Shown here piece by piece: positions 8,384-20,302 of a stretch of DNA of 64,000 bases (position 1 is its first letter; the number at the start of each line of letters is the position of its first letter). Under the pieces are notes generated by a model. It had not been told where the DNA came from. It saw only the letters and a list, made by a program, of their open reading frames with translations, and did no database searches. Source of the DNA: Corallococcus soli (GTDB taxonomy: Bacteria; Myxococcota; Myxococcia; Myxococcales; Myxococcaceae); assembly GCF_014930455.1 (NCBI RefSeq), contig NZ_JAAIYO010000002.1:558001-622000 (forward strand), written 5' to 3'. The position numbers and the translations under genes were made by a program.

Positions 8384-9250
8384 CTACCCGCGCCCCGTGG
8401 TGCCCGTCACGGGCCGCAGCGGCTGCACCGACGGCGGCAGGCGCACCGGCTGCACCGGCGGCGGCGGCGTGCGCGTCTCCGGGTACAGGCTCACCAGCTC
8501 CTTCACCATCTTCACGATGACCGACGGCGAGGCCAGCGTTGAGACGCCGCGCGTGCGCGGGAAGTAGTCCACGCCCATCTGGAACACGCGGAAGCCCTTG
8601 CGGATGGCCTTCACCACCAGCTCCGCGTCGATGAAGGAGCCCTGGCTCTTGAGCTCCATGGACTCCAGCACCCGGCGGTGCATCAGCTTGAAGCTGAAGT
8701 TCACGTCCTTGATCTGGATGTCGAACAACGCCCGGATGAGCAGGTTGTAGACGAACGAGTACACGATGCGCTTGGGGCCCTCGCTCGTGCGATCAAACCG
8801 GAAGGCGCAGATCATGTCCGCCTCCAGGTACTCCATCAGGTGCAGCGCCCGCTCCACCTCCCGCATGTCGAACGGCAGGTCGATGTCCGAATAGAGCACC
8901 AGGTCCTTCGTGCTCGCCGTCAGCCCCGTGCGCATCGCCCCGCCCAGCTTCAGGTTCACCGGGTGGGTGATGACCCGCAGCTGCGGCACCTTCGCCGCCA
9001 GCGCGTCGCAGACCTCCTGGGTCCGGTCCGTGGACGCGTCATTGACGACGATGATCTCGAAGTCGTCCGTGAGCTTCGGCAGCACTTCGAGGGCGCGGTT
9101 CACAGCGCGCTCGACGTAGTCCTCCTCGTTCCAGGCGGGGAAGAACAGGCTGATGCTCGGGTACTTGGCCACGGTCGTCATCTCGCGTCGTTCCGTCGGA
9201 AAGGAAACGGCGCTCGGTACCAGAGGGCGAGGTTCCGAGGCAAACCCCAT
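8384..9250 (-). CDS. Family 2 glycosyltransferase, polyprenyl-phosphate sugar synthase type
   Basis: 288 residues with a GT-A fold like dolichol/undecaprenyl-phosphate sugar transferases: FFPAWNEEDYVERAV (N41-E43), VVNDASTDRT (68-77), LKLGGAMRTGL and the metal-binding SDID (121-124). No C-terminal membrane segments, so it is the DPM1-like soluble form; the C-terminus is a Pro-rich tail. The ATG at 9250 has a good ribosome site (ACGGAGAGGGCC). A second start at 9181 (MTTVAKYPS) is nearer the conserved domain and is the main alternative. It is the first gene of an operon with the deacetylase and divergent from the cyclase gene. Confidence 0.86.
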   Translation of the reverse strand: MGFASEPRPLVPSAVSFPTERREMTTVAKYPSISLFFPAWNEEDYVERAVNRALEVLPKLTDDFEIIVVNDASTDRTQEVCDALAAKVPQLRVITHPVNLKLGGAMRTGLTASTKDLVLYSDIDLPFDMREVERALHLMEYLEADMICAFRFDRTSEGPKRIVYSFVYNLLIRALFDIQIKDVNFSFKLMHRRVLESMELKSQGSFIDAELVVKAIRKGFRVFQMGVDYFPRTRGVSTLASPSVIVKMVKELVSLYPETRTPPPPVQPVRLPPSVQPLRPVTGTTGRG

Positions 9251-9308
9251 GGCCCTCTCCGTGACAAACCCCTATAGTACCGTCTAGTCATCATTTTACG
9301 GGGACACG
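9251..9308. promoter_or_regulatory. Divergent promoter region, GT2 operon / diguanylate cyclase
   Basis: A 58-base, relatively AT-rich gap between divergent starts. TATAGT (9273-9278, forward) and its complement TACTAT are the best -10-like hexamers; GTGACA (9261-9266) resembles a -35. Spacing is not ideal for either direction, so exact promoters are uncertain. Confidence 0.35.
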
Positions 9309-10259
9309 GTGAAAACCAAGCCCTTCACGCTGCTGGTCGTCGATGATTCGCAGGCACTGCTGCCCCACCTGGTGCGCACGCTCGGCCCCGAGGACTTCGC
9401 CCTGCGGGTGGCGCGCTCGGGGCCGGAGGCCCTGGGGCTGACCCAGGAGGTAGACGGCGTCCTGCTGTGCCCCGGCGAAGCGAGCCCCGCCGAGGCCCAC
9501 GCCCTCCTGGAGGCGCTCACCCCACCCGGCCCCACACCCCGGCCTCCGGTGGTGGTGCTGGCCCCCCCAGAGGACAAGGCCCTGAGGCTCGCCGCGCTGA
9601 GGCGGGGGGCTGAGTTGATTTTGACCCCCTGGGACGAGGAAGAACTGCGAATCCGGCTTTACCGGAGCCTGGAGACGCACCAGAAGTGGACAGAACTCCA
9701 CTCCCAGGTCGAGGAGCTGCGCCGGCTGGCCGTCACGGACGGGCTCACCCAGGTGCACAACCACCGCTACTTCCAGGAGCGGCTGCGCGAGGAGTTCCGG
9801 CGCGCGCAGCGCTACGACGAGAGCCTGTCGCTCATCCTGGTGGACCTGGACCACTTCAAGAACATCAACGACGCCCACGGCCACGGCGCGGGCGACCGGG
9901 TGCTCCGGGAGGTGGCCGCGTCGCTCCAGCACAGCGTGCGTGAAACCGACCTGGTGGCCCGCTACGGCGGCGAGGAGTTCGCCATCCTCCTGCCCTGTAC
10001 CCACCTGCCGGGAGCCCTCACCGTCGCGGAGCGCGTGCGCAGGGGCATTTCCGACCTGCACGCCGGGCCGGAGGGGGCCCTGCGCGTGACGGGCTCGCTG
10101 GGCGTCTCCAGCTTCCCCCACCGGGCCATCCTCACCCCCGAGCAGCTGCTGCTCACCGCCGACGAGGCCCTCTACCGCGCCAAGCGCGAGGGGCGGGATC
10201 GCATCTGCCTGCACCCGCCCGCCCCCCTGTTTTCGGCCCCGCCTTCACGGGTCGGCTGA
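9309..10259 (+). CDS. Response-regulator-like diguanylate cyclase (pseudo-receiver + GGEEF)
   Basis: 316 residues. Residues 7-120 look like a receiver domain (LLVVDDSQALL), but the phosphoacceptor strand reads VLLCPGEAS, so the expected aspartate is C54: probably not phosphorylated. The GGDEF domain (about 140-300) is intact: DGLTQVHNHRYF, LVDLDHFKNIND, GHGAGDRVL and the active loop RYGGEEF (GGEEF 220-224). An I-site RETD (211-214) lies five residues before it, as in product-inhibited cyclases. It should make cyclic di-GMP from two GTP. GTG start at 9309 after ACGGGGACAC. Confidence 0.9.
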   Translation: MKTKPFTLLVVDDSQALLPHLVRTLGPEDFALRVARSGPEALGLTQEVDGVLLCPGEASPAEAHALLEALTPPGPTPRPPVVVLAPPEDKALRLAALRRGAELILTPWDEEELRIRLYRSLETHQKWTELHSQVEELRRLAVTDGLTQVHNHRYFQERLREEFRRAQRYDESLSLILVDLDHFKNINDAHGHGAGDRVLREVAASLQHSVRETDLVARYGGEEFAILLPCTHLPGALTVAERVRRGISDLHAGPEGALRVTGSLGVSSFPHRAILTPEQLLLTADEALYRAKREGRDRICLHPPAPLFSAPPSRVG

Positions 10260-10386
10260 CCCAGGGGTCATGCACCCAGGGTCTGATTTGACCCGTTTGG
10301 GAGTGGTGGGTCTATGATGACCTTGCCCCTTTTTGTCAGGTCTTGGAAAATGGACGTGATTCCCGGGGCTTATCCAAATCTCTGGT

Positions 10387-10404
10387 TTGGCAAGGCCATT
10401 GCAA
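10387..10404 (+). promoter_or_regulatory. Sigma-54 (-24/-12) promoter of the kinase/NtrC operon
   Basis: TTGGCAAGGCCATTGCAA carries GG at 10389-10390 and GC at 10401-10402, exactly 10 bases apart, matching TGGCAC-N5-TTGCA with one change. The predicted start of transcription is about 10414. That leaves a short leader with GGAAAG (10417-10422) before the ATG at 10426. The operon encodes an NtrC-family activator, so autoregulation is likely. An alternative sigma-70 pair, TTGACC (10288-10293) and TATGAT (10313-10318), has a long 19-base spacer. Confidence 0.65.
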
Positions 10405-10425
10405 TTGTCCAAACCCGGAAAGTCC

Positions 10426-12002
10426 ATGGGAACCCTGGTGGCACAAGCACAAGCGCAGGACCCGGTCGCCCGAGGGCGGCTGCTGCTCGTGGACGACGAG
10501 GAGAACATCCTCAAGTCCATCCGGCGGGTGCTGCGGCGGGGTGAGTGGGACATCGAGACGGCGACGGACGCGGAGGCCGGCCTTCGCACGCTGGAGCGCT
10601 TCCACCCGGAGGTCGTCATCTCCGACTTCCGCATGCCGGGGATGAACGGGGTGGAGTTCCTCACCCAGGTGAAGCAGCAGGAGCCCCGGGCCCAGCGCAT
10701 CATGCTGACGGGGCAGGCGGATCAGCAGGCCATCGAAGAGGCCATCAACCGCTCGGAGATCTTCCGCTTCATCTCCAAGCCCTGGAACGACAGCCACCTG
10801 GTGCTCACCGTCAAGAGCGCCTTCGAGCAGCACGCGCTCCAGACGGAGAACGACCGGCTCTACCGCGTCACCCAGGAGCAGAACGCGGAGCTGAAGCGCC
10901 TCAACGCGGACCTGGAGGAGCGGGTCGCGGTGCGCACGCGGCTGCTCTCCGCGGCCAAGCGCGAGTGGGAGCTGTCCTTCGACTGCATGGAGACGCCGCT
11001 CGCGGTGGTGCGCGCGCGGGACTTCGCCGTGCGCCGCGCGAACGTGGCCTACGCGCAGGTGGCGCGCCGCTCCATCGAAGAGGTGCCCTCCGACGTGCCG
11101 TGCCACCAGTACCTGTTCGGCCGGGACACACCGTGCGCGGGCTGCCCGCTGCCCTCCGCGATGGAGAGCGGCAAGGGCGCGCGCGGCGAGGTGCGCGAGG
11201 GCGGGCGCAGCTACGTGGTGGCCGCCTATCCGTTCGCGGGCGACGACCGCGCGGTGTGCACCTACCGCGACGTCACGGAGGAGCAGGCGATGACGCGCCG
11301 GCTCATCGAGACGGAGAAGATGGCGGCGGTGGGACAGCTGGCGGGCGGCGTGGCGCACGAAATCAACAACCCGCTGGGCGGCATCCTGGCCTTCGCGCAG
11401 CTCATGTCGCGCGACGCGGGCCGCAGCGGCAGCGACCTGGAGTCGCTGAAGCTGATTGAAGAGAGCGCGCTGCGCTGCAAGCGCATCGTGGAGAGCCTGC
11501 TGAAGTTCAGCCGGCACAGCCGCGTGGAGGACCGCCGCCTCTTCGACGTGTCCAAGTGCGTGGAGGACGCCGCGGTGCTCTTCCGCGCGCAGCTCAAGTC
11601 CATGCCCCGGGTGGAGCTGAAGCTGGGCCTGAAGGACGGGCTGCCCAAGGTGTACGGCGACGCCGGCCAGCTCGCGCAGGTGGTGCTCAACCTGCTGCAG
11701 AACGGCCTGTACGCGCTGCCCGAAGGCACCGGGCGCCTGTCGCTGGAGACGGGCCGCGAGGGCGACCGGTGCTTCTTCGCGGTGACGGACACCGGGACGG
11801 GCATCGAGGAGCGCCACCTGCCGCGCATCTTCGAGCCGTCCTTCACCACCAAGCCTCCGGGCGAGGGCACGGGCCTGGGCCTGTCCATCGCCTACCGCAT
11901 CGTCCAGGACCACGGGGGCACCTTCCAGGTGGACACCCACGTCGGCGATGGCTCCCGCTTCACCGTCTTCCTGCCCATTCCCCTGCAGCTCGAGAGGTTG
12001 CC

Positions 12003-12006
<4 letters not shown>
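10426..12006 (+). CDS. Hybrid histidine kinase: N-terminal receiver, PAS-like sensor with Cys cluster, HisKA-HATPase
   Basis: 526 residues, no membrane segment, so cytosolic. Receiver domain at 18-140 with phosphoacceptor D67 in VVISDFRMPG. A coiled-coil linker (about 150-180) is followed by a PAS-like segment carrying C226, C237 and C240 (CHQYL...PCAGC). The kinase core has the H-box GGVAHEINNPLG (phospho-histidine H311), then the HATPase with VVLNLLQNGLYAL, DTGTGIEERHLPRIFEP and GEGTGLGLSIAY. The ATG at 10426 has GGAAAG 5 bases ahead. A receiver-first kinase beside an NtrC regulator recalls M. xanthus HsfB/HsfA, but orthology cannot be shown here. The stop overlaps the regulator start. Confidence 0.9.
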
Positions 12007-13478
<1,472 letters not shown>

Positions 13479-13509
13479 CGCCCCTGTCCCCGCGCGGGAG
13501 GACGGCGCC

Positions 13510-14856
13510 TCAGCCGTCCTCCCCGGGTTCGCGCTCGCCCTTCGCCTCGCGCCGGGCGGCGAGCTGCTGCTGGATGGTCTCGTAGCGCTCGGACAGCTCC
13601 GCCTCGAAGCCGTTGCGCGTCGGGGTGTAGAAGCAGCGGGCGCGCAGCGCTTCGGGCAGGTAGTCCTCCGGGACGTAGTTGCCCTCGAAGTTGTGCGGGT
13701 ACTTGTACCCGCCGCCGTAGCCCAGCGACTTCATCAGCTTCGTGGGCGCGTTGCGCAGGTGCATGGGCACCGGCAGCGCGCCCTCCTTCGTCACGGCCTC
13801 GCGCACGGCGGCGTAGGCGGAGATGACGGCGTTCGACTTGGGCGCCAGCGCCAGGTACGTCACGGCCTGGGTGAGGGGCAGGGTGCCCTCGGGCAGGCCC
13901 ATGAGCTGGAAGGCCCGGAGCGCGTCCACCGCCACGCCCAGCGCGCGCGGGTCCGCGTTGCCCACGTCCTCCGACGCGAAGATGACCATGCGGCGGAAGA
14001 GGAAGACGGGGTCCTCGCCCGCCTCCAGCATGCGCGTCATCCAGTAGAGCGCCGCGTCCACGTCGCTGCCGCGCATGGATTTGATGAAGGCGCTGACGAC
14101 GTTGTAGTGCTCCTCGCCGCCCTTGTCGTAGAGCAGCAGCTTCTGCTGGAGCGCCTCCTCCGCCACCTTGCGGTCCACCTGGGTGCCGCCGTGGGCGGCC
14201 GCGGCCTCCAGCGCGGTGAGGGCCTTGCGCGCGTCGCCTCCGGCCGCGTCCGCGATGAAGTCCAGCGCCGCGTCGTCCACCGTCACCTTGCCGCCCAGGC
14301 CCCTGGGGTCCGCCACCGCGCGGCGCATCACCGCGACCAGCTCCTCCTGCTCCAGGCCCCGCAGGGTGATGACGCGGCAGCGGGACAGGAGCGCGGCGTT
14401 CACTTCGAACGACGGGTTCTCCGTGGTGGCGCCAATCAGCGTGACGGTGCCCTTCTCCACGTGGGGCAGGAGCGCGTCCTGCTGGGACTTGTTGAAGCGG
14501 TGGATCTCATCGATGAAGAGCAGCGTGCGCTGGCGGTGGAGCTTCCAGCGATCCTGGGCGCGGGCCACCGTCTCGCGGATGTCCTTCACGCCCGCGAGCA
14601 CGGCGGACATCGTCTCGAAGGCAGCCCCGGTGGAGCGCGCGACGAGCTGGGCGAGCGTCGTCTTGCCCGTGCCCGGCGGGCCCCAGAGGATGAGGCTGGG
14701 CACCTGGTCGTTCTCCAGGGCGCGGCGCAGGAAGCGCCCCTCGCCGGTCAGGTGGTCCTGGCCCAGGTATTCGGAGAGGGTGGTCGGCCGCATGCGCTCG
14801 GCGAGCGGCGCCAGGGTGGCCGTTTCCTTCTGGCTGGCGTGGTCGAACAGGTCCAT
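13510..14856 (-). CDS. rarA: Replication-associated recombination protein RarA (MgsA)
   Basis: 448 residues from ATG 14856 (MDLFDHASQ), with AGGGACGAC just before it; the frame stays open to 14940 but the extra residues are poor in family character. AAA+ clamp-loader-like ATPase: MRPTTLSEYLGQDHL, Walker A WGPPGTGKTT (58-67), Walker B LLFIDEIHRFNKSQQD, sensor 1 GATTENPSFEVN, then the RarA-specific C-terminal region (IKSMRGSDVDAALYW, ASEDVGNADP, PMHLRNAPTKLMK). RarA acts at stalled replication forks. It is convergent with the NtrC regulator gene and divergent from nadK. Confidence 0.95.
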   Translation of the reverse strand: MDLFDHASQKETATLAPLAERMRPTTLSEYLGQDHLTGEGRFLRRALENDQVPSLILWGPPGTGKTTLAQLVARSTGAAFETMSAVLAGVKDIRETVARAQDRWKLHRQRTLLFIDEIHRFNKSQQDALLPHVEKGTVTLIGATTENPSFEVNAALLSRCRVITLRGLEQEELVAVMRRAVADPRGLGGKVTVDDAALDFIADAAGGDARKALTALEAAAAHGGTQVDRKVAEEALQQKLLLYDKGGEEHYNVVSAFIKSMRGSDVDAALYWMTRMLEAGEDPVFLFRRMVIFASEDVGNADPRALGVAVDALRAFQLMGLPEGTLPLTQAVTYLALAPKSNAVISAYAAVREAVTKEGALPVPMHLRNAPTKLMKSLGYGGGYKYPHNFEGNYVPEDYLPEALRARCFYTPTRNGFEAELSERYETIQQQLAARREAKGEREPGEDG

Positions 14857-14986
14857 GTCGTCCCTGAACCTAGCGTCCCGGGTGCCTCCGCGCCCTCCCC
14901 ATGTCCCCGGGGGATGTCCGGCGTCGGGCAGGTGCGTCATTTCCCTTGCACCCCCGGCTGGCCGCCTGGACTAGAACCCTGGGGGC

Positions 14987-15832
14987 GTGCAGACCCTGGT
15001 CATCGTCGCGAAGCGAGACACCCCGCAGGCCGTGGCCCTGGCGGCGGAGATCCATGAGCGCTACCCGAACCTGACGGTGCTGGCGGACCGTGCCCTGGCG
15101 CATGCGCTGAACTGGCCGCGCGTGGAGGACCGGGACCTGGCCGCGCGCGCGGACGCGGTGGTGGTGCTGGGCGGCGACGGCACCCTCATCTACGCCGCGC
15201 GCCTGCTGGGCGGGCGCAACGTGCCCATCATCGGCGTCAACCTGGGCAGCCTGGGCTTCATGACCGAAGTGCCGGTGGAGGAGCTGTTCACCCGGCTGGC
15301 GGACGTGCTGGCGGGCGACTTCCACGTGGACTCGCGGATGAAGCTGTCGTGCCGGCTGATGCGCGGCGGCAAGGTCCTCATCGAGGACGAAATCCTCAAC
15401 GACGTGGTCATCAACAAGGGCGCGCTGGCGCGCATCGCGGACCACGAGACGTCCATCGACGGCGTCCCCATCACGACTTACAAGTCGGACGGAATCATCC
15501 TGGCCACGCCGACGGGGTCCACCGCGTACTCGCTGTCCGCGGGCGGGCCCATCGTGCACCCCTCGGTGGACTGCACCATCCTGTCGCCCATCTGTTCGCA
15601 CGCGCTGACCCAGCGCGCCATCGTGGTGCCGGCGGACCGCACCATCCGCATCACGTTGAAGAGCGAGACGGCGGACACGTACCTCACGCTGGATGGGCAG
15701 ACGGGCCACTCGCTGCAGACGGGGGACTGCATTGAGGTGGTGCGCTCGCCCAACCGCGTGGGCCTGGTGCGAAACCCCCGCGTGGCCTTCTTCACCATCC
15801 TCCGGCAGAAGCTCCACTGGGGCGAGCGCTGA
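14987..15832 (+). CDS. nadK: NAD kinase NadK
   Basis: Phosphorylates NAD to NADP. 281 residues, normal bacterial length. Motifs: VVLGGDGTLIYAAR (GGDGT at 62-66), GVNLGSLGFMTE, NDVVINKG (binding asparagine/aspartate), YKSDGIILATPTGSTAYSLSAGG and the C-terminal LDGQ. GTG start at 14987. The ribosome site is weak (CTGGGGGC), but no other start fits the N-terminal strand. Followed by a Ser/Thr kinase gene 58 bases later. Confidence 0.95.
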   Translation: MQTLVIVAKRDTPQAVALAAEIHERYPNLTVLADRALAHALNWPRVEDRDLAARADAVVVLGGDGTLIYAARLLGGRNVPIIGVNLGSLGFMTEVPVEELFTRLADVLAGDFHVDSRMKLSCRLMRGGKVLIEDEILNDVVINKGALARIADHETSIDGVPITTYKSDGIILATPTGSTAYSLSAGGPIVHPSVDCTILSPICSHALTQRAIVVPADRTIRITLKSETADTYLTLDGQTGHSLQTGDCIEVVRSPNRVGLVRNPRVAFFTILRQKLHWGER

Positions 15833-15890
15833 GCGCTGCTCCGGGGTGGGGCTCCCCTCGCGGCGTGGGCGTGGAGTACCCTCCCGCCCC

Positions 15891-17738
<1,848 letters not shown>

Positions 17739-17752
17739 CCCGGCGTCCCGCC

Positions 17753-18526
17753 ATGTTCCTCGTCCTCTCCAAGGTGTTGGATCTGCTGCTCTCCCCGCTC
17801 ACCTGGGCGCTGCTGCTGGGCGTGGGCAGCCTGCTGTGGCGCCGTCGCGCGCGCGTGTCGGTGGGGCTCCAGCTCGCGGCGCTCGCGGTGCTGTACGCCT
17901 TCTCCATCGAGCCCGTGGTGGCGCTGCTCACGCGCGCGACGGAGGGCGGCGCGGTGAGCACGCTCCAGCCGGAGACCGTCTACGACGCGGTCATCCTGCT
18001 GGGCGGCGGGCTGGACGCGTCGGCCACGGAGCGTTCGGGGCAGCCGGAGTACAACGCCGCGCCGGAGCGCATCATGCGCGGCTTCGAACTCTTGCGTGAC
18101 GGCCGCGCGAAGCAGGTGCTGCTGTCGGGCGGCACCCTGGACGCGAGGCCGGAGGCGGTGGTGGAGGCGGACGTGCTGGCCCGGCAGCTGGAGCACTGGG
18201 GCATCGCGCCCGAGCGCATCGTGAAGGAGGGCCGCAGCCGCAACACCCGGGAGAACGCGCTCAACGCCGAGCCGCTGGTGCGCGAGCGTGGCTGGAAGTC
18301 GCTCCTGCTGGTGACGAGCGCCGCGCACCTTCCAAGGGCGGCGGGCTGCTTCGCGGCGGTGGGCCTGCGGCCGGACACGCTCGCGGTGGACGTGCGCTCC
18401 TCGCCCATCCCGCCGGGCCGCCTGAGCTGGCTGCCGCGCGCGGGCGGGCTCAGCCAGAGCACGGACATGCTGCGCGAGCTGGCGGGGCGGGTGGTGTACC
18501 GGCTGCGCGGGTGGACGACGCCGTAG
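17753..18526 (+). CDS. YdcF/ElyC-family protein (DUF218 domain)
   Basis: 257 residues from ATG 17753. Two N-terminal membrane segments (about 5-27 and 33-55) precede the DUF218 domain: AVILLGGGLDASATER, YNAAPERIMRGFELL, LLSGGTL, IVKEGRSRNTRENALN, LLVTSAAHLPRAAGCF. The relative ElyC works on envelope polysaccharide/peptidoglycan precursor metabolism; YdcF binds SAM; no enzymatic role is established for this copy. No clear ribosome site. It lies 14 bases after the kinase gene and may be co-transcribed. Confidence 0.82.
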   Translation: MFLVLSKVLDLLLSPLTWALLLGVGSLLWRRRARVSVGLQLAALAVLYAFSIEPVVALLTRATEGGAVSTLQPETVYDAVILLGGGLDASATERSGQPEYNAAPERIMRGFELLRDGRAKQVLLSGGTLDARPEAVVEADVLARQLEHWGIAPERIVKEGRSRNTRENALNAEPLVRERGWKSLLLVTSAAHLPRAAGCFAAVGLRPDTLAVDVRSSPIPPGRLSWLPRAGGLSQSTDMLRELAGRVVYRLRGWTTP

Positions 18527-18536
18527 GGCGCCGTCG

Positions 18537-20141
18537 CTACTTCATCGTCGGAGGCGCGCGCAGGCCCCCCCGCGGCGCGCCCCGCAGGGCGATGCGGCCC
18601 TGGGGCTTCGCGCGCGGCATGGGCTTGCCGGTGCTGAAGGCCCCGGCGAGCGCGTCCCACGGCGACGGCAGGCCCCGGCTCACGGGCAGCTCCTTGAACA
18701 TCGTGTAGCCGTCGTTGCCGGAGGCGATGAAGCTCAGCGTGGCCAGCCGGTACACCGCTGTTTCGTCCAGCGTCCGGCCCCGCACCTCCACCCGGGTGAC
18801 GCGCTCGCCTGGTGGCTTGCGCAGGTCGTAGGTGAAGCGCAGGCCGGACACCTGCGGGAAGCGGCCGGGCGGCTTGCCGTCCACGCTGCTCAGGCTGACG
18901 CCGTTCTCCAGCGCCGCGCGCAGCGTCGTGCCCGTCACCTCCAGCATCACCAGCTCGTTGCGGTAGGGCATGAGCGAGTACAGCTCCCGCCGCGTCATCG
19001 TCCCCGCGGGCAGCACCCGGTCCGCGCGCACGGCGCCCCCGTTGACGAGCGCCACGTCCGCGCCCGTCGCCTCGCGGAACGTGTCCGCCAGGAACGAGCC
19101 CAGGTTCGTTTCGCCCAGCCGGTTCTGCGCGCTGCGGGCGTCCAGCGCCACCGGGGAGCGGCCGATGCGCTCGGCCAGCGTGGCGAGCAGGGGCGCGTAG
19201 GGCTGCATCTTCGCGTTGAAGGCCGCGTCGTCCGGCACCTTCGCGGTGATGGGCACCACCTTCCACGCCAGCTTCTTCACCGCGCCCGTCCTCGCGTCCA
19301 GGTCCAGCGTGAGCTGGCCCAGGTCCACCGCGTCCTCGTCCAGCTTGAAGATGGGCGTGCCCGCGACGGTCTCCTCCACGCGGTCGTGGTCGTGCCCGCC
19401 GATGATGACGTCCACGCGCACGCACTTCGCCAGCTCCCGGTCCTGCTCCACCGCCAGGTGCGTGAGCGCCACGACGAGCTGGGCCCCGGCCGCGCGCACT
19501 TCGTCCACGGCGCGCTTCGCCGCATCGCAGTACGGCGTGATGCGCGTGTCCGGCCCTGGCCTGGACGAGTGCTGCGTCTCCGGCAGCACCACGCCGAAGA
19601 TGCCCACCTTCACGCCGCCCACGTCGCGCACGTCCCACGCCTTCATCCCGTCGAACACCTGGCCGGACTTCACGCTCATCACGTTGGCGCCCAGCCACGG
19701 GAAGCGCGACTGCTGGAGGCGCGCGCGCAGCACGTCGTCCCCGAAGTCGAACTCGTGGTTGCCCACGACCGCGTAGTCCACGCCGAGCGCGTTCCACGCG
19801 TCGATCATCTGCCGGCCCTTGAGCGCCTCGCCCTCCACCTCCGCGGAGGACTCCACCGACGGGGAGAGGGTGTCGCCCGCCATCAGCGTGAGGACGTTCG
19901 GGGACTCCTTCAGCGCCTGCTGTCGCAGCGTGGCCACGCGCGACAGGCCGCCCCGGTTCTGGGACGTGGGCTGGAACTGGTACACGTCGTTGAGGTGGAG
20001 CAGGGTGAGCCGGACGGTGTCCCCCGTGGCGGCGGGCTTCGGCGGAGCCGGCGTCTGCGCGGCGGCCCCCGCGGAGTGGGCGGCCAGCACCAGTGCGAGC
20101 GGCAGGAGCGCGGCCCGGGCGCTCACGGTCATCTTCATCAT
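18537..20141 (-). CDS. Secreted 5'-nucleotidase / metallophosphoesterase
   Basis: 534 residues with a signal peptide (MMKMTVSARAALLPLALVL, cleavage after about AHSAGAAA). Calcineurin-like domain: LLHLNDVYQF, TLMAGDTLSPS, VVGNHEFDFGDD, IIGGHDHDRVE. 5'-nucleotidase C-terminal domain: RLGETNLGSFLADTFRE, VALVNGGAVRAD, PYRNELVMLEVTG, SGNDGYTMFK. It dephosphorylates nucleotides or related phosphate esters in the periplasm or outside. The frame is open to 20597, but the signal peptide at 20141 fixes the start. A second nucleotidase paralogue, a lipoprotein, lies at 59562-61361. Convergent with the YdcF-like gene, 10 bases apart. Confidence 0.9.
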   Translation of the reverse strand: MMKMTVSARAALLPLALVLAAHSAGAAAQTPAPPKPAATGDTVRLTLLHLNDVYQFQPTSQNRGGLSRVATLRQQALKESPNVLTLMAGDTLSPSVESSAEVEGEALKGRQMIDAWNALGVDYAVVGNHEFDFGDDVLRARLQQSRFPWLGANVMSVKSGQVFDGMKAWDVRDVGGVKVGIFGVVLPETQHSSRPGPDTRITPYCDAAKRAVDEVRAAGAQLVVALTHLAVEQDRELAKCVRVDVIIGGHDHDRVEETVAGTPIFKLDEDAVDLGQLTLDLDARTGAVKKLAWKVVPITAKVPDDAAFNAKMQPYAPLLATLAERIGRSPVALDARSAQNRLGETNLGSFLADTFREATGADVALVNGGAVRADRVLPAGTMTRRELYSLMPYRNELVMLEVTGTTLRAALENGVSLSSVDGKPPGRFPQVSGLRFTYDLRKPPGERVTRVEVRGRTLDETAVYRLATLSFIASGNDGYTMFKELPVSRGLPSPWDALAGAFSTGKPMPRAKPQGRIALRGAPRGGLRAPPTMK

Positions 20142-20302
20142 CGGGGGTCGTTCTCTTGCGGGGGCACGGGGGAGCGCCAGTCCCACTCGGCGTAGCGCAC
20201 TCGGCGCATGAACGCGAGCAGGCCGGGCATGGCGCAACGCGCCAGATGCGCGTCCATCTTCCCGGAGGAAGAAGGGCATCCAACCGAACGCGCGCTCCCT
20301 GC

